A stretch of 64,000 nt of DNA from Moraxella sp. FZFQ2102 (GTDB taxonomy: Bacteria; Pseudomonadota; Gammaproteobacteria; Pseudomonadales; Moraxellaceae): the NCBI RefSeq assembly GCF_024137865.1, contig NZ_CP099960.1, positions 744,001 to 808,000 of the forward strand, written 5' to 3'. Made by a program: the position numbers and the translations under genes. Shown here one piece after another: positions 41,607 to 51,266 of the stretch (its first letter is position 1; each line of letters starts with the position of its first letter). The notes under the pieces are model-generated. The model saw nothing but the letters and a program-made list of their open reading frames with translations. It was not told where the DNA came from and searched no databases.

Positions 41607-42797
41607 TTAGTCTTTAACAGTAGCAACAACACCAGCACCTACGGTACGGCCGCCTTCACGGATCGCGAAGCGAAGACCTTTGTCCATAGCGATTGGGTGG
41701 ATTAGCTCAACGCTCATCTCAACGTTATCGCCTGGCATAACCATTTCAGTGCCTTCTTGTAGAGTGATTGCACCAGTTACGTCAGTAGTACGGAAGTAGA
41801 ACTGTGGGCGATAGCCATTTAGGAATGGCGTGTGACGACCACCTTCTTCTTTTGATAGTACGTATACTTCTGCGTCGAACTTGGTGTGTGGGGTGATTGA
41901 ACCTGGCTTAGCAAGTACTTGACCGCGTTGAACTTCTTCACGCTTAGTACCACGAAGTAGGATACCACAGTTCTCACCTGCACGACCTTCGTCTAGCAGC
42001 TTACGGAACATTTCAACACCAGTACAGGTAGTTTTTTGAGTTGGTTTGATACCAACGATTTCGATCTCTTCACCAACTTTGATGACGCCTGATTCAACAC
42101 GACCAGTTACAACAGTACCACGACCTGAGATTGAGAATACGTCTTCGATTGGCATCAAGAATGCTTTATCTACAGCACGCTCTGGCTCTGGGATGTAAGT
42201 ATCTAGAGTGTCTAGTAGTTCTAGAACTGCTGGCTCACCGTACTTGCTGTCAGCGCCGTTTAGTGCTTCTAGTGCAGAACCTTTGATGATTGGGGTATCA
42301 TCACCTGGGAAGTCGTAGTCAGATAGAAGTTCACGAACTTCCATTTCAACTAGCTCTAGTAGTTCTTCGTCATCAACCATGTCGCACTTGTTCATGAATA
42401 CCATGATGTATGGTACACCAACCTGACGAGATAGTAGGATGTGCTCACGAGTTTGTGGCATTGGGCCGTCAGTTGCAGATACAACTAGGATCGCGCCGTC
42501 CATCTGTGCAGCACCAGTGATCATGTTTTTAACATAGTCAGCGTGGCCTGGGCAGTCAACGTGTGCGTAGTGACGGTTTGCAGTGTCGTACTCGATGTGA
42601 GAAGTGTTAATGGTAATACCACGCGCTTTTTCTTCAGGAGCTGAGTCAATTGCAGCGTAGTCTTTTGCTTCACCGCCGTGGTGCTTAGCAGCAACAGTAG
42701 CGATCGCAGCAGTTAGAGTGGTTTTACCATGGTCAACGTGACCGATGGTACCAACGTTTACGTGTGGCTTGTTACGTTCAAACTTGGCCTTTGCCAT
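41607..42797 (-). CDS. tuf: Elongation factor Tu
   Basis: 396 aa. [23 protein letters not shown] and NKCDMVDD are the G motifs, and the domain II/III sequence is canonical. It is monocistronic here, with its own promoter and terminator, although in related genomes it follows the tRNA cluster directly. Confidence 0.99.
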   Translation of the reverse strand: MAKAKFERNKPHVNVGTIGHVDHGKTTLTAAIATVAAKHHGGEAKDYAAIDSAPEEKARGITINTSHIEYDTANRHYAHVDCPGHADYVKNMITGAAQMDGAILVVSATDGPMPQTREHILLSRQVGVPYIMVFMNKCDMVDDEELLELVEMEVRELLSDYDFPGDDTPIIKGSALEALNGADSKYGEPAVLELLDTLDTYIPEPERAVDKAFLMPIEDVFSISGRGTVVTGRVESGVIKVGEEIEIVGIKPTQKTTCTGVEMFRKLLDEGRAGENCGILLRGTKREEVQRGQVLAKPGSITPHTKFDAEVYVLSKEEGGRHTPFLNGYRPQFYFRTTDVTGAITLQEGTEMVMPGDNVEMSVELIHPIAMDKGLRFAIREGGRTVGAGVVATVKD

Positions 42798-42876
42798 GAT
42801 GGTTTCCTCGATTGTTAATTAAACGCCATGGTCGGCTCTCGAGCAACGCCCAAAAACCATGACCATATCCTGATGT

Positions 42877-42905
42877 ATTATACCATAGTGAAATTAGTAT
42901 TTGAA
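42877..42905 (-). promoter_or_regulatory. tuf promoter
   Basis: -35 TTCAAA (42900-42905), 17-bp spacer ending TATGG, -10 TATAAT (42877-42882). The leader to the ATG is about 75 bases. Confidence 0.65.
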
Positions 42906-43009
42906 TACATTTGGGTGGATTATTTTGTCATTGAATAACTTTTTAATGAACCAAAATCTAATATCGCGACATTTTAATCCCTTGATAAAATGGTTGAACA
43001 CATCACCAA

Positions 43010-43855
43010 TCATTTGCTCCGCAGGATAAATTTAAAAAATCCAATAGGGTTTTCTAATATCGTCTGATAGGTGATCTTGTCATAAAATTTAAATAAATCA
43101 ACTGCCTTTTGGACACTGCAGACAAATTGAGACTTTGCTAATGGCTTAACTGAGCCTACAAAATGTATCAAATCTGGTGATGTATTTTCAGCATTAACGC
43201 TGCCTGACAAAAAATGCTCCGGTTGGCAGTTATAACGCCAGTCGATAGCAAACCACTGCTCATGAAAATAAACATTTAAGACATCTTGATCGCCATAAAC
43301 CAGTGTCTCTTGTAATTTTTCAGTTAAATGTATCAGCTGCTCTGTGGTACCCGCCCATCGATCTGCATTGATATACAATACACCAGCGTTAAAATAATCA
43401 CCTTGACGAAATCTATGCTGTGCCAAATTGCTCACAAATGGATCTTGCACCGCACCTAGTGAAAACTGCGAAAACCGTTTATCTTCAAAAGGCCGAAAAA
43501 TATCGCCGTTGATGACAATATCACAATCTAAATACAGCCATCGATTCGATTGACTGCATGCAAATAGTTCGGCGATGTAGTATCGAAGATAGGTCGCCTG
43601 CGTGATATAGTCGCTTTGGCGGTATCGCTGAAGCTCATTTTGATTGATATATGCTGAGTATAAGCTTGACTGCCTTTGGGCAAAAAACTGCTGGCGTTCC
43701 TCCATCCACTCTGGACTGATATCGCCTGTGTTCAGGATAAATACATTAAATGATTGATGATGTGCCAACAATGATTTGAGCACAATATCCAAGTAGTTTA
43801 GATAATTTTTATCACTGGCAACAACAATATTTGTTGTGAGCGTATCAGTCGTCAT
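43010..43855 (-). CDS. Family 8 glycosyltransferase, probable lipooligosaccharide glycosyltransferase
   Basis: 281 aa. N-terminal NIVVASDKNYLNYLDIVLKS is the nucleotide-sugar site, and LYLDCDIVINGDI contains the DxD metal motif. YFNAGVLYINADRW and GDQDVLNVYF are also GT8 signatures. Such enzymes add glucose or galactose to LOS cores. I chose ATG 43855, behind AAAGAG, over the upstream ATG 43876. It sits between tRNA-Thr and tuf in an otherwise conserved housekeeping cluster. Confidence 0.88.
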   Translation of the reverse strand: MTTDTLTTNIVVASDKNYLNYLDIVLKSLLAHHQSFNVFILNTGDISPEWMEERQQFFAQRQSSLYSAYINQNELQRYRQSDYITQATYLRYYIAELFACSQSNRWLYLDCDIVINGDIFRPFEDKRFSQFSLGAVQDPFVSNLAQHRFRQGDYFNAGVLYINADRWAGTTEQLIHLTEKLQETLVYGDQDVLNVYFHEQWFAIDWRYNCQPEHFLSGSVNAENTSPDLIHFVGSVKPLAKSQFVCSVQKAVDLFKFYDKITYQTILENPIGFFKFILRSK

Positions 43856-43966
43856 ATGATGCTCTTTAAAACTCAATTGGACAAAATTACGTCATTTGAT
43901 TATAGCATAGCCCACAAGAATATACAGTTTAATTTATCTACCAAAACAACTTAATCAACCAATAGA

Positions 43967-44152
43967 TCAGTGCCAATCTTTAGCATTGCGGTCAAATTGC
44001 CTAAGCATCTTTTTGGCTTGGTATCGCGACTTGCGATGCTTGGCGGTTGGTTTTTCGCTTTCAAACCTCCCACCTTTTTGCATGAGTGGTGATAAACTTG
44101 CCAAATTGCGTGCCTTAGTTGATTTTGGTAATTGGATAGTGTATTTTGCCAT
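43967..44152 (-). CDS. Small basic protein, 61 aa
   Basis: Very basic (Lys/Arg about a quarter of residues), with SRYQAKKMLRQFDRNAKDWH at the end; it may bind nucleic acid. No family is recognised. It lies upstream of the glycosyltransferase gene (91 bp gap to the ATG at 43876) and downstream of the attenuator-like leader. Confidence 0.55.
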   Translation of the reverse strand: MAKYTIQLPKSTKARNLASLSPLMQKGGRFESEKPTAKHRKSRYQAKKMLRQFDRNAKDWH

Positions 44153-44220
44153 TATTTTCTCGTCTTTTATAAACTGAATTGGCGTCCCAATGGCGTAAAT
44201 GAATAATTATTGATATTCAA

Positions 44221-44252
44221 AAAAACAAAAAAGCCTAACCAAATGTCAGGCT
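44221..44252 (-). terminator. Attenuator-type terminator downstream of the leader peptide
   Basis: On the minus strand AGCCTGAC pairs with GTTAGGCT around a 5-base loop and runs into TTTTTTGTTTTT. It lies about 50 bases after the leader-peptide stop. Confidence 0.75.
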
Positions 44253-44263
44253 AAAAAACATTT

Positions 44264-44310
44264 GGACGCACTCAAATTGCTTGATATGCGTCCGATGACA
44301 TCATGCCAAG
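44264..44310 (-). promoter_or_regulatory. Alternative hairpins between leader peptide and terminator
   Basis: GGACGCA (44287-44293 on the minus strand) can pair with TGCGTCC (44264-44270). Its loop contains CAAGCAA, which can instead pair with TTGCTTG in the last codons of the leader peptide. The two folds compete, so a stalled ribosome could choose between them. Confidence 0.5.
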
Positions 44311-44351
44311 CAAATACCTAAAGTCAATGATGGTAAGCTGTGGTGTTGCAT
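44301..44351 (-). CDS. Putative leader peptide, 16 aa
   Basis: The ATG is preceded by a perfect AAGGAGG at ideal spacing. The 16-codon product is MQHHSLPSLTLGICLA, ending TGA. It lies between the terminator of the tRNA cluster and an attenuator-like terminator. The product has two adjacent His and four Leu but resembles no leader peptide I know. Confidence 0.5.
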   Translation of the reverse strand: MQHHSLPSLTLGICLA

Positions 44352-44385
44352 GATGCCTCCTTATACATCGTCAAAGTGTCGGAAA

Positions 44386-44417
44386 ATAAAAAACCCTTAA
44401 AACGAAGCGTCTTAAGG
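44386..44417 (-). terminator. Terminator of the four-tRNA cluster
   Basis: The 10-bp stem CCTTAAGACG/CGTTTTAAGG with a 3-base loop is followed by a T-run on the minus strand, 13 bases after tRNA-Thr. Confidence 0.8.
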
Positions 44418-44429
44418 ATAATTTGAATA

Positions 44430-44504
<75 letters not shown>

Positions 44505-44511
44505 GAAATTA

Positions 44512-44585
44512 TGGAGCGGGTGGCGGGAATCGAACCCGCACCATCAGCTTGGAAGGCTGAGGTTCTACCACTAAACTACACCCGC
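44512..44585 (-). tRNA. trnG: tRNA-Gly (TCC)
   Basis: 74 nt with CCA. Acceptor GCGGGTG/CACCCGC and anticodon loop CTTCCAA. Confidence 0.96.
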
Positions 44586-44610
44586 AGGGTAGTAACCAAG
44601 GTAGGAAGAA

Positions 44611-44694
44611 TGGTGGTGGGGGAAGGATTCGAACCTTCGAAGCTTTCGCGACAGAGTTACAGTCTGTTGGGTTTGACCGCTCCCCAACCCCACC
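44611..44694 (-). tRNA. trnY: tRNA-Tyr (GTA)
   Basis: 84 nt class II tRNA with a long variable arm and encoded CCA. Acceptor GGTGGGG/CCCCACC and anticodon loop CTGTAAC. Confidence 0.96.
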
Positions 44695-44775
44695 AAATTG
44701 GCTAGATATCTCTTTTACTGGTCTTTGTAAAAGATTAAGCCCAAATATGGGCTTTACCTAATATTTTCTTAGGAA

Positions 44776-44851
<76 letters not shown>

Positions 44852-44874
44852 GGTGTATTTCCTAAGTGGTGCGT

Positions 44875-44902
44875 ATAATATCATACTTGCCGATTTGTGC
44901 AA
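44875..44902 (-). promoter_or_regulatory. Promoter of the tRNA cluster
   Basis: -35 TTGCAC (44897-44902), 16-bp spacer, -10 TATTAT (44875-44880). A GC-containing discriminator ACGCACC follows, as in stringently controlled stable-RNA promoters. Confidence 0.7.
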
Positions 44903-45002
44903 GCACTTTTTTTGATAAAGTTCAAAATAGTTTATAAGTTATTGATTTATTTGATATTTTAAAATTTATCAATTTCGTTCCGTTATCTCCAATCATAAAA
45001 AA

Positions 45003-45033
45003 AATCAGCCAGCTGTTTCACAACTGGCTGATT
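45003..45033. repeat. Inverted repeat at the edge of the island
   Basis: A 10-bp perfect stem AATCAGCCAG/CTGGCTGATT, with A-rich left flank. It is terminator-like. It lies between the tRNA promoter and the first foreign gene fragment. The surrounding 44903-45270 has no gene. Confidence 0.55.
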
Positions 45034-45276
45034 ACACTTATCCGATCCGATGATTAGAATGGTTGTTTCTATACCACTTAGGAATGTAAATTATAAAATG
45101 CTTTAAAATCAATAAATTAAATATTAACTTGTTAAAATTGAAGTGTGAATACGTAAAAATAAAGAATAAAAAGACTAGATTTCAGATTTTATTTTTACAC
45201 AATGTACTTACTATAAAATACCAAACAGATAATATTTGTCCATAAATTCATTGGGTTGATTATGCCATTTTTACAC

Positions 45277-45477
45277 TTATTGACTAATCACGATTAAATC
45301 CACCTCATCAGTCAGTAACTTTTCAAAATTTGACACAATATCAATGTTGGGAAACCATGCTAATGCCCGAGTGGTTGAACGCTCAATAAATTTTATCACG
45401 TTAAACCGAAAAAAGGGAACATGGAAAATACGGGTAGAATACCCACTCCTCACAATGGCAACATTAATTTTCTTCAT
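45277..45477 (-). pseudogene. Remnant of a Gfo/Idh/MocA-family oxidoreductase
   Basis: 66 residues matching only the N-terminal NAD-binding part of the family: MKKINVAIVRSGYSTRIFHV, then ERSTTRALAWFPNIDIV and LLTDEVDLIVI. The usual glycine after AIV is Arg, residues are missing between the first two segments, and the frame stops where the family continues with TTPN. The remaining 280 or so residues are absent. It is a decayed fragment at the left border of the island. Confidence 0.65.
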
Positions 45478-45597
45478 ATTTGGCTATCCTTAATTAATAA
45501 AATTGTGGCGAGTATAAGATCGTTTCTATCTATCCGCCATTTAGGTTATTTATACAGAATATCTAAATAGATTTAACTTTTGACATTTTTTTTCCTC

Positions 45598-46659
45598 TTG
45601 AATTGTCAAACCAAGTGCAACGATTTTTTGAAGTAAACTTCATAAGGTGTTTTCCAACCTAAACATTTACGTGGTCGTAAATTCAGTTTATTGATCACCT
45701 GTTGAATATCAACTTCGCTCCACTGATTGATGTCTTGGTGCTTCGGGAAATATTCACGAAGTAACCCATTTGTGTTTTCATTCGTTCCCCGTGTCCATGG
45801 TTGATGTGGCTCGGGGAAGTAAAATTCTACACCCAGTGCTTCTGTTACCAAACGATGTTGGGCAAATTCTTTACCACGGTCTGGCGTAATTGACCGCAAT
45901 ATATGTGAATCCAGCAATTCAATCATGGCTTTTTGGACTGCTTCGGCTTTTTTGGCAGGAATTTTCTTCACCAACTCAAAACGACTTTTGCGTTCCGTCA
46001 GCGTCAGCAAACAAGCTCCACCCGCTTTACCCAGTACGGTATCGGCTTCCCAATGTCCAAAGCGACTGCGATTTTGCGCCGAAATGGGACGGTCGTTCAA
46101 ATGGTTGGATATCTGAATTTTGCCACGTTTTTCATGATGATTTTTTGTATGCCGTGTTTTGCCTTTGTGGCGCAGTTTGCGACTGGCTTTGCGTTCGCCT
46201 ATATCAAACAACCCTGAATAAATACCACGATAAATGGTTGAATAACTAATGGATAATTCAGATTTTTACAATTTTAATCGTGCGCTGATTTGTGACCAGT
46301 TTTGCGTTAGGAACTTTTCTTGCACCAAATTGAAATATTCAGGCTGCTCTAATTTGCGCTGCGCTTTACTGTTTTGACGATGCTTCAAGTAGCTGTTTTG
46401 TGCGTTCGTTGCACTGTAGCTTTCTAGAGCGTGTCGTTTCAGTTCGCGAGAAATGGTGCTGGAACTACGTCCCAATGCTTTGGCAATTTCTGCTGGTTTT
46501 TTGCCCTGTGCGAGTAAAATCATTATCTTTTCTCGCTCGTTTATTGTAAGATGTTGATAGGAAGTACTCATCATTTGGAAGTGGTTTTTGTGTGGAAACA
46601 AAATTATATTCTAGTTGATGGGTACTTCTTTTTTTGTTGCACTTGGATTGTAAATTCAG
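45598..46659 (-). mobile_element. IS30-family insertion sequence, copy 1
   Basis: About 1,060 bp. Imperfect terminal inverted repeats of about 24 bp: left TTGAATTGTCAAACCAAGTG and right, in complement, CTGAATTTACAATCCAAGTG. The transposase is on the minus strand and split by a stop codon. No clear target duplication is visible. Two further copies or ends of the same element lie in this window in the same orientation. Confidence 0.9.
45606..46571 (-). pseudogene. IS30 transposase interrupted by an in-frame TAA
   Basis: The N-terminal part (MSTSYQHLTINEREKIMILL, HTH with SSSTISRELKRH) ends at ARLKL-stop at 46266. The same frame then continues KSELSISYSTIYRGIYSG into the DDE catalytic part: WEADTV, TPDRGKEF and NENTNGLLREYFPK supply Asp, Asp and Glu. 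Only one codon separates the halves. Copy 2 carries the identical TAA. Confidence 0.88.
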
Positions 46660-47062
46660 CCAATGGAATGGCGCTGAAGAAGTGCAATCTTCATCAGGCA
46701 TTATTGTATCAACAGGATTGGGATCAACGGGGTGGTTTCAATCTATTCTTGCTGGTGCGATGGCAATTACAGGAGAAGCTTCGCACCCTCTATTACAAGG
46801 CTTTAGCTGGAGTGATCGAAAGCTACAATTTAGTGTAAGAGAGCCATTTCCAAGTAGAACAACAGGTGTTGCACTGACTTTTGGCACTATTGAGCCTGAC
46901 TCACCACTGCAATTAGGATCTTTGATGCCAGAGAATGGCGTAATTTTCTCTGATGGCATCGAAGATGACTATTTACAATTTAATGCAGGTTGTATTGCTC
47001 ACATTGGTATCGCTGACATACAAGGGCAACTAATTAGCCAAAAAGGGCGTCAGCGAATTTAG
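46659..47062 (+). pseudogene. C-terminal part of an NAD-kinase-like protein
   Basis: About 134 residues. EEVQSSSGIIVSTGLGSTGW resembles the C-terminal NAD-kinase-fold segment, in which a G-S-T-G/Y motif binds the nucleotide. Later SMPENGVIFSDG-type sequence follows. The N-terminus is cut by IS30 copy 1. It converges on tetR with only 2 bases between the stop codons. Confidence 0.6.
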
Positions 47063-47064
47063 AT

Positions 47065-47691
<627 letters not shown>

Positions 47692-47719
47692 CTACCTCAA
47701 AATAAAATAGCCTTGACAA

Positions 47720-47768
47720 TCTATCACTGATAGTGATATTTTACAACCACTCTATCACTGATAGATTT
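47720..47768. promoter_or_regulatory. Twin tet operators
   Basis: Two near-identical palindromes, TCTATCACTGATAGTGA (47720-47736) and CTCTATCACTGATAGAT (47750-47766), spaced 30 bp apart centre to centre. They overlap the divergent promoters; a TTGACA lies at 47713-47718 for the rightward transcript. Confidence 0.92.
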
Positions 47769-47779
47769 TTAGGATCTCA

Positions 47780-48946
47780 ATGAATAAATCAATTATTATT
47801 ATACTGCTGATCACCGTATTAGATGCCATTGGTATCGGGCTTATCATGCCAGTACTCCCTACTCTATTAAATGAATTTGTCAGTGAAAATTCACTGGCAA
47901 CCCATTACGGTGTGCTATTAGCGCTCTATGCTACCATGCAGGTTATTTTTGCTCCTATTCTAGGACGACTGTCTGATAAATACGGCAGAAAACCCATCTT
48001 GCTGTTTTCCCTTTTAGGCGCGGCACTCGACTATCTTTTAATGGCATTCTCAACCACACTTTGGATGCTCTATATTGGGCGCATCATTGCGGGGATCACA
48101 GGCGCAACAGGTGCCGTATGTGCATCAGCGATGAGTGATGTGACTCCCGCTAAAAATCGAACTCGCTATTTTGGTTTCTTAGGTGGTGCTTTTGGTGTTG
48201 GCCTTATTATCGGCCCAATGCTAGGGGGATTATTAGGTGATATCAGTGCTCATATGCCATTTATTTTTGCCGCTATTTCACACTCGATATTATTAATACT
48301 CTCTTTGCTCTTTTTCCGAGAAACACAAAAAAGAGAAGCGCTTGTTGCCAATAGGACACCTGAAAACCAAACTGCCTCAAATACAGTCACTGTTTTTTTT
48401 AAGAAAAGCCTCTACTTTTGGTTAGCAACCTATTTTATTATCCAGCTTATCGGGCAAATTCCTGCCACCATCTGGGTGCTGTTTACACAATATCGTTTTG
48501 ATTGGAACACAACTTCTATCGGTATGTCTTTGGCGGTTCTGGGTGTATTAAATATTTTCTTTCAGGCGATTGTCGCTGGGAAATTGGCACAAAAATGGGG
48601 CGAAAAAACCACCATTATGATCAGTATGTCTATTGATATGATGGGCTGTTTATTATTAGCGTGGATAGGCCACGTTTGGGTCATCTTACCAGCATTAATT
48701 TGCTTAGCGGCAGGAGGTATGGGGCAACCCGCATTACAAGGTTATTTATCAAAATCTGTCGATGATAATGCGCAAGGGAAATTACAAGGTACTCTGGTGA
48801 GCCTAACCAATATTACCGGGATCATTGGTCCCCTTTTATTTGCCTTTATTTATAGTTATAGCGTCGCTTATTGGGATGGTCTGTTATGGCTGATGGGGGC
48901 AATACTTTATGCTATGTTGCTTATTACCGCTTATTTTCACCCTTGA
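47780..48946 (+). CDS. tet(H): Tetracycline efflux pump Tet(H), C-terminally truncated
   Basis: Major-facilitator antiporter exporting tetracycline-Mg for H+. 12 helices, with the motif GRLSDKYGRKP in loop 2-3 and Asp in LDAIGIGLIMPVLP. 388 aa; as I recall, full Tet(H) has 400. The last native-looking residues are LLITAYFH, after which a Pro and TGA come from the IS30 end at 48944. Helix 12 is essentially complete, so the pump may still work. Confidence 0.93.
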   Translation: MNKSIIIILLITVLDAIGIGLIMPVLPTLLNEFVSENSLATHYGVLLALYATMQVIFAPILGRLSDKYGRKPILLFSLLGAALDYLLMAFSTTLWMLYIGRIIAGITGATGAVCASAMSDVTPAKNRTRYFGFLGGAFGVGLIIGPMLGGLLGDISAHMPFIFAAISHSILLILSLLFFRETQKREALVANRTPENQTASNTVTVFFKKSLYFWLATYFIIQLIGQIPATIWVLFTQYRFDWNTTSIGMSLAVLGVLNIFFQAIVAGKLAQKWGEKTTIMISMSIDMMGCLLLAWIGHVWVILPALICLAAGGMGQPALQGYLSKSVDDNAQGKLQGTLVSLTNITGIIGPLLFAFIYSYSVAYWDGLLWLMGAILYAMLLITAYFHP

Positions 48947-49024
48947 ATTGTCAAACCAAGTGCAACGTTTTTTTGAAGTAAACTTCATAAGGTGTTTTCC
49001 AACCCAAACATTTACGCGGTCGTA
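48944..49024 (-). mobile_element. IS30 end fragment (third copy)
   Basis: About 80 bp of the left end of the same IS30 element (TGAATTGTCAAACCAAGTGC through CATTTACGCGGTCGTA). It differs from copies 1 and 2 at a few positions. It replaced the 3' end of tet(H) and is itself cut off at GTACCCCCC. Confidence 0.9.
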
Positions 49025-49343
49025 GTACCCCCCATGTTCTTCGCCCAATTTTTATCCCACTCAAGCCAAACCAAAATATGGGCTCTGCCCAAACCCGCAA
49101 GCTGTGTCAGCTTGACCCCATAAATGAGCGGGAGCACCCGCTCAAACTCACCCCGCACTCGCCGTGGGGCAGGCAAAAAAAGCAGGTGTGCTCTTCTTTG
49201 CATGCGCAAAAGTGTTTTCCCGTTTATCTTTCCTTCTGGCCAAATAAAAAAAGAGTAGCCGTAGCCACTCTTAATTTTACTTATTCAACAATCGCGCCCG
49301 ATTGCGGCATACTTAAAAATAATCTCAATATTTTTTTGATCTT
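49025..49343. other. Unassigned stretch between IS30 end and dehydrogenase
   Basis: About 320 bp, GC-richer than its neighbours on the right. A 65-codon minus-strand frame (49012-49209) exists but starts in the IS30 fragment and resembles nothing I know. The palindrome AGAGTAGCCGTAGCCACTCT lies at 49250-49270. Probably scrap DNA from another replicon. Confidence 0.4.
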
Positions 49344-50219
49344 CTATTCCTCGATTATTCCATATCCTTCTGGTGCAGGAATCCCATGTTCTGCAGAACG
49401 ACTGACTGATTCCCACTCTTTCCATGTAGATATACGTTTTTCTGCATTTTCAACAGCTAAATCATAAACAAGGCTTCCTAGAATCAATCGGAGAGGCGGA
49501 TTCTCACTATTAACCAGTTTCATTATAGCTTCGGCAGCCAACTTAGGGTCACTATCAACTGATTCGGTTGAGTTTTGTTGAGCCAACTTCTCACGTAATG
49601 AATCATACTCTTTGTTCTGTGTGGTAAAACTCATTTTTAAGTATAGATTCGTCCAATAGCCTCCGGGTTCAACGATAGATACCTTTACACCAAAATGTGC
49701 AGCTTCTTGTGCTAATGCCTCGCTAAATCCTTCTAAAGCAAATTTGCTAGCACTATAGATTCCCGACATTGGACCAGTAATCAGTCCACCAATACTAGAT
49801 ATCTGTATAATATGACCTGATCCTTGTGTCCGTAAGTACGGCATAGCTGCTTGACAAATCCAAATTGCACCATAGAAATTAGTCTCCATTTGACTTCTAA
49901 CTTCATCTTCACTAAATTCTTCAATCATTCCCAATACCATATTTCCTGCATTGTTAATGACAATATCGATCCTTCCAAAATGTTTAATGGCAGTTTCCAC
50001 TGTAGTAAAAACAGCACTTCTATCAGTAACATCAAGACTTAACGGAAGTAACATTCCTTCAAACTGGTATTTTAACTCATTAAGTTTTTCAATATTTCTA
50101 GCAACACCAACAACCTTATCTCCTGACTCTAGTACTTTTTTAGTGAACTCGTATCCTAGTCCACTGCTCGCTCCTGTAATAAACCATACTCGTGTATTTT
50201 CTACGTTACTAAATGTCAT
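49344..50219 (-). CDS. Short-chain dehydrogenase/reductase
   Basis: 291 aa classical SDR. Cofactor motif TGASSGLG, NNAG, catalytic Ser in SSIGG and YSASK with Tyr and Lys. Arg after the glycine motif (GVARN) suggests NADPH use. Substrate unknown. Low GC and GGAGG-type ribosome site AGGAGG just upstream. It is the last gene of the block that includes the hydrolase and ABC-F genes and may have travelled with them. Confidence 0.88.
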   Translation of the reverse strand: MTFSNVENTRVWFITGASSGLGYEFTKKVLESGDKVVGVARNIEKLNELKYQFEGMLLPLSLDVTDRSAVFTTVETAIKHFGRIDIVINNAGNMVLGMIEEFSEDEVRSQMETNFYGAIWICQAAMPYLRTQGSGHIIQISSIGGLITGPMSGIYSASKFALEGFSEALAQEAAHFGVKVSIVEPGGYWTNLYLKMSFTTQNKEYDSLREKLAQQNSTESVDSDPKLAAEAIMKLVNSENPPLRLILGSLVYDLAVENAEKRISTWKEWESVSRSAEHGIPAPEGYGIIEE

Positions 50220-50273
50220 AAATAATTTCCTCCATTAATCATGTAATATTTAGGTAGCATTTGATACCTATTA

Positions 50274-51266
50274 GAAAAGTAGGCGATTTCGAAGTGCCAA
50301 ATTTTCGGTTAAGCACAAAGTATAATACGAGCCAAAAGCCTTGAATTTACTACTGTTTCGCCTATTTTTTATATACATTGTTAGCGGGTCGTTGTTTTTG
50401 TTTATCAGTCATTTATGTGTTTTTCTATTCCATCAATAATTGATTTCCAATCATCAACGTGTAATTCGTGTCCTGTACCTTCAAGGGTGATTAGATTTGA
50501 ACCTTTTATTTTTTCTAGTAAAAAACCTGCATTCTTATAATGCCAAATTTTGTCGTCTGTTCCGTGGATAATTAAGGTGGGTTGTTTGATTTCGTTTAAT
50601 CTGTTCCAATATTCTTCACCACCACCACCTTGCGATGCAGCGTGATTGAACATACTTATATAATTGTTGGCTCTATTGAACTCAGCTCTTATCAGTTTTT
50701 CACTTCTTTGTTTGTCAAATTGTTTCTTGCCACTCATTAATTCTGCACCCTGAATTAAATAGTTTACCACACTGTCTTCATTTGTCCAATTGACTGTACC
50801 TGCTTTACTATGGAAATCTAAAATACTCGTGTCCATTTCAGGTATAGTTGGGTCTGAGTCTCCCCAAGGGCCTGATGACATAAGAGTTAAGGAGTTAACT
50901 CTGTCGGCAAACTTTATTGATGCTATTTGAGAAATTAGTCCGCCCAAAGAAATCCCCACAAAATGTGCTTTGTCAATCTTGTAGCCATCCAATATTGAAA
51001 TAGCGTCATTAGTTAAGTCAACAATATCGTATGGAGTAGAACCTGGTTCATAATTAGTGGATTTTCCTACATCTCTGTTGTCGTAACGAATAACAAAAAA
51101 TCCTTTTTCAGATAATTGTTGGCAAAATTCAGTGTCCCAATACAGCATTGATACGGTTGCACCTGCTACCAAAAGGATTGCTGGATTTTTCTTATTTCCA
51201 AAACTTTCCGTACAGAGTTCAATGCCGTTTGTTTTAATTATTTTCTCTTTCATTTCTGTTTTCCTT
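50274..51266 (-). repeat. 993-bp direct repeat, copy 1
   Basis: Identical over every stretch I compared to 53151-54143 (offset 2,877 bp). It covers the whole hydrolase gene except its first 59 bases, plus 131 bases downstream. The downstream part contains the inverted pair AAAAGTAGGCGA (50275) and TCGCCTATTTTT (50358) and a GTTAGCGGG at 50380. Confidence 0.9.

Noticed and set aside
45890..46250. Plus-strand frames of 94-119 codons inside IS30
   Set aside because: They occur identically in both copies only because the element is repeated; they are antisense to the catalytic part of the transposase.
49012..49209. 65-codon minus-strand frame after the IS30 fragment
   Set aside because: It crosses the junction with the IS30 end, so it cannot be an original gene, and resembles no family.
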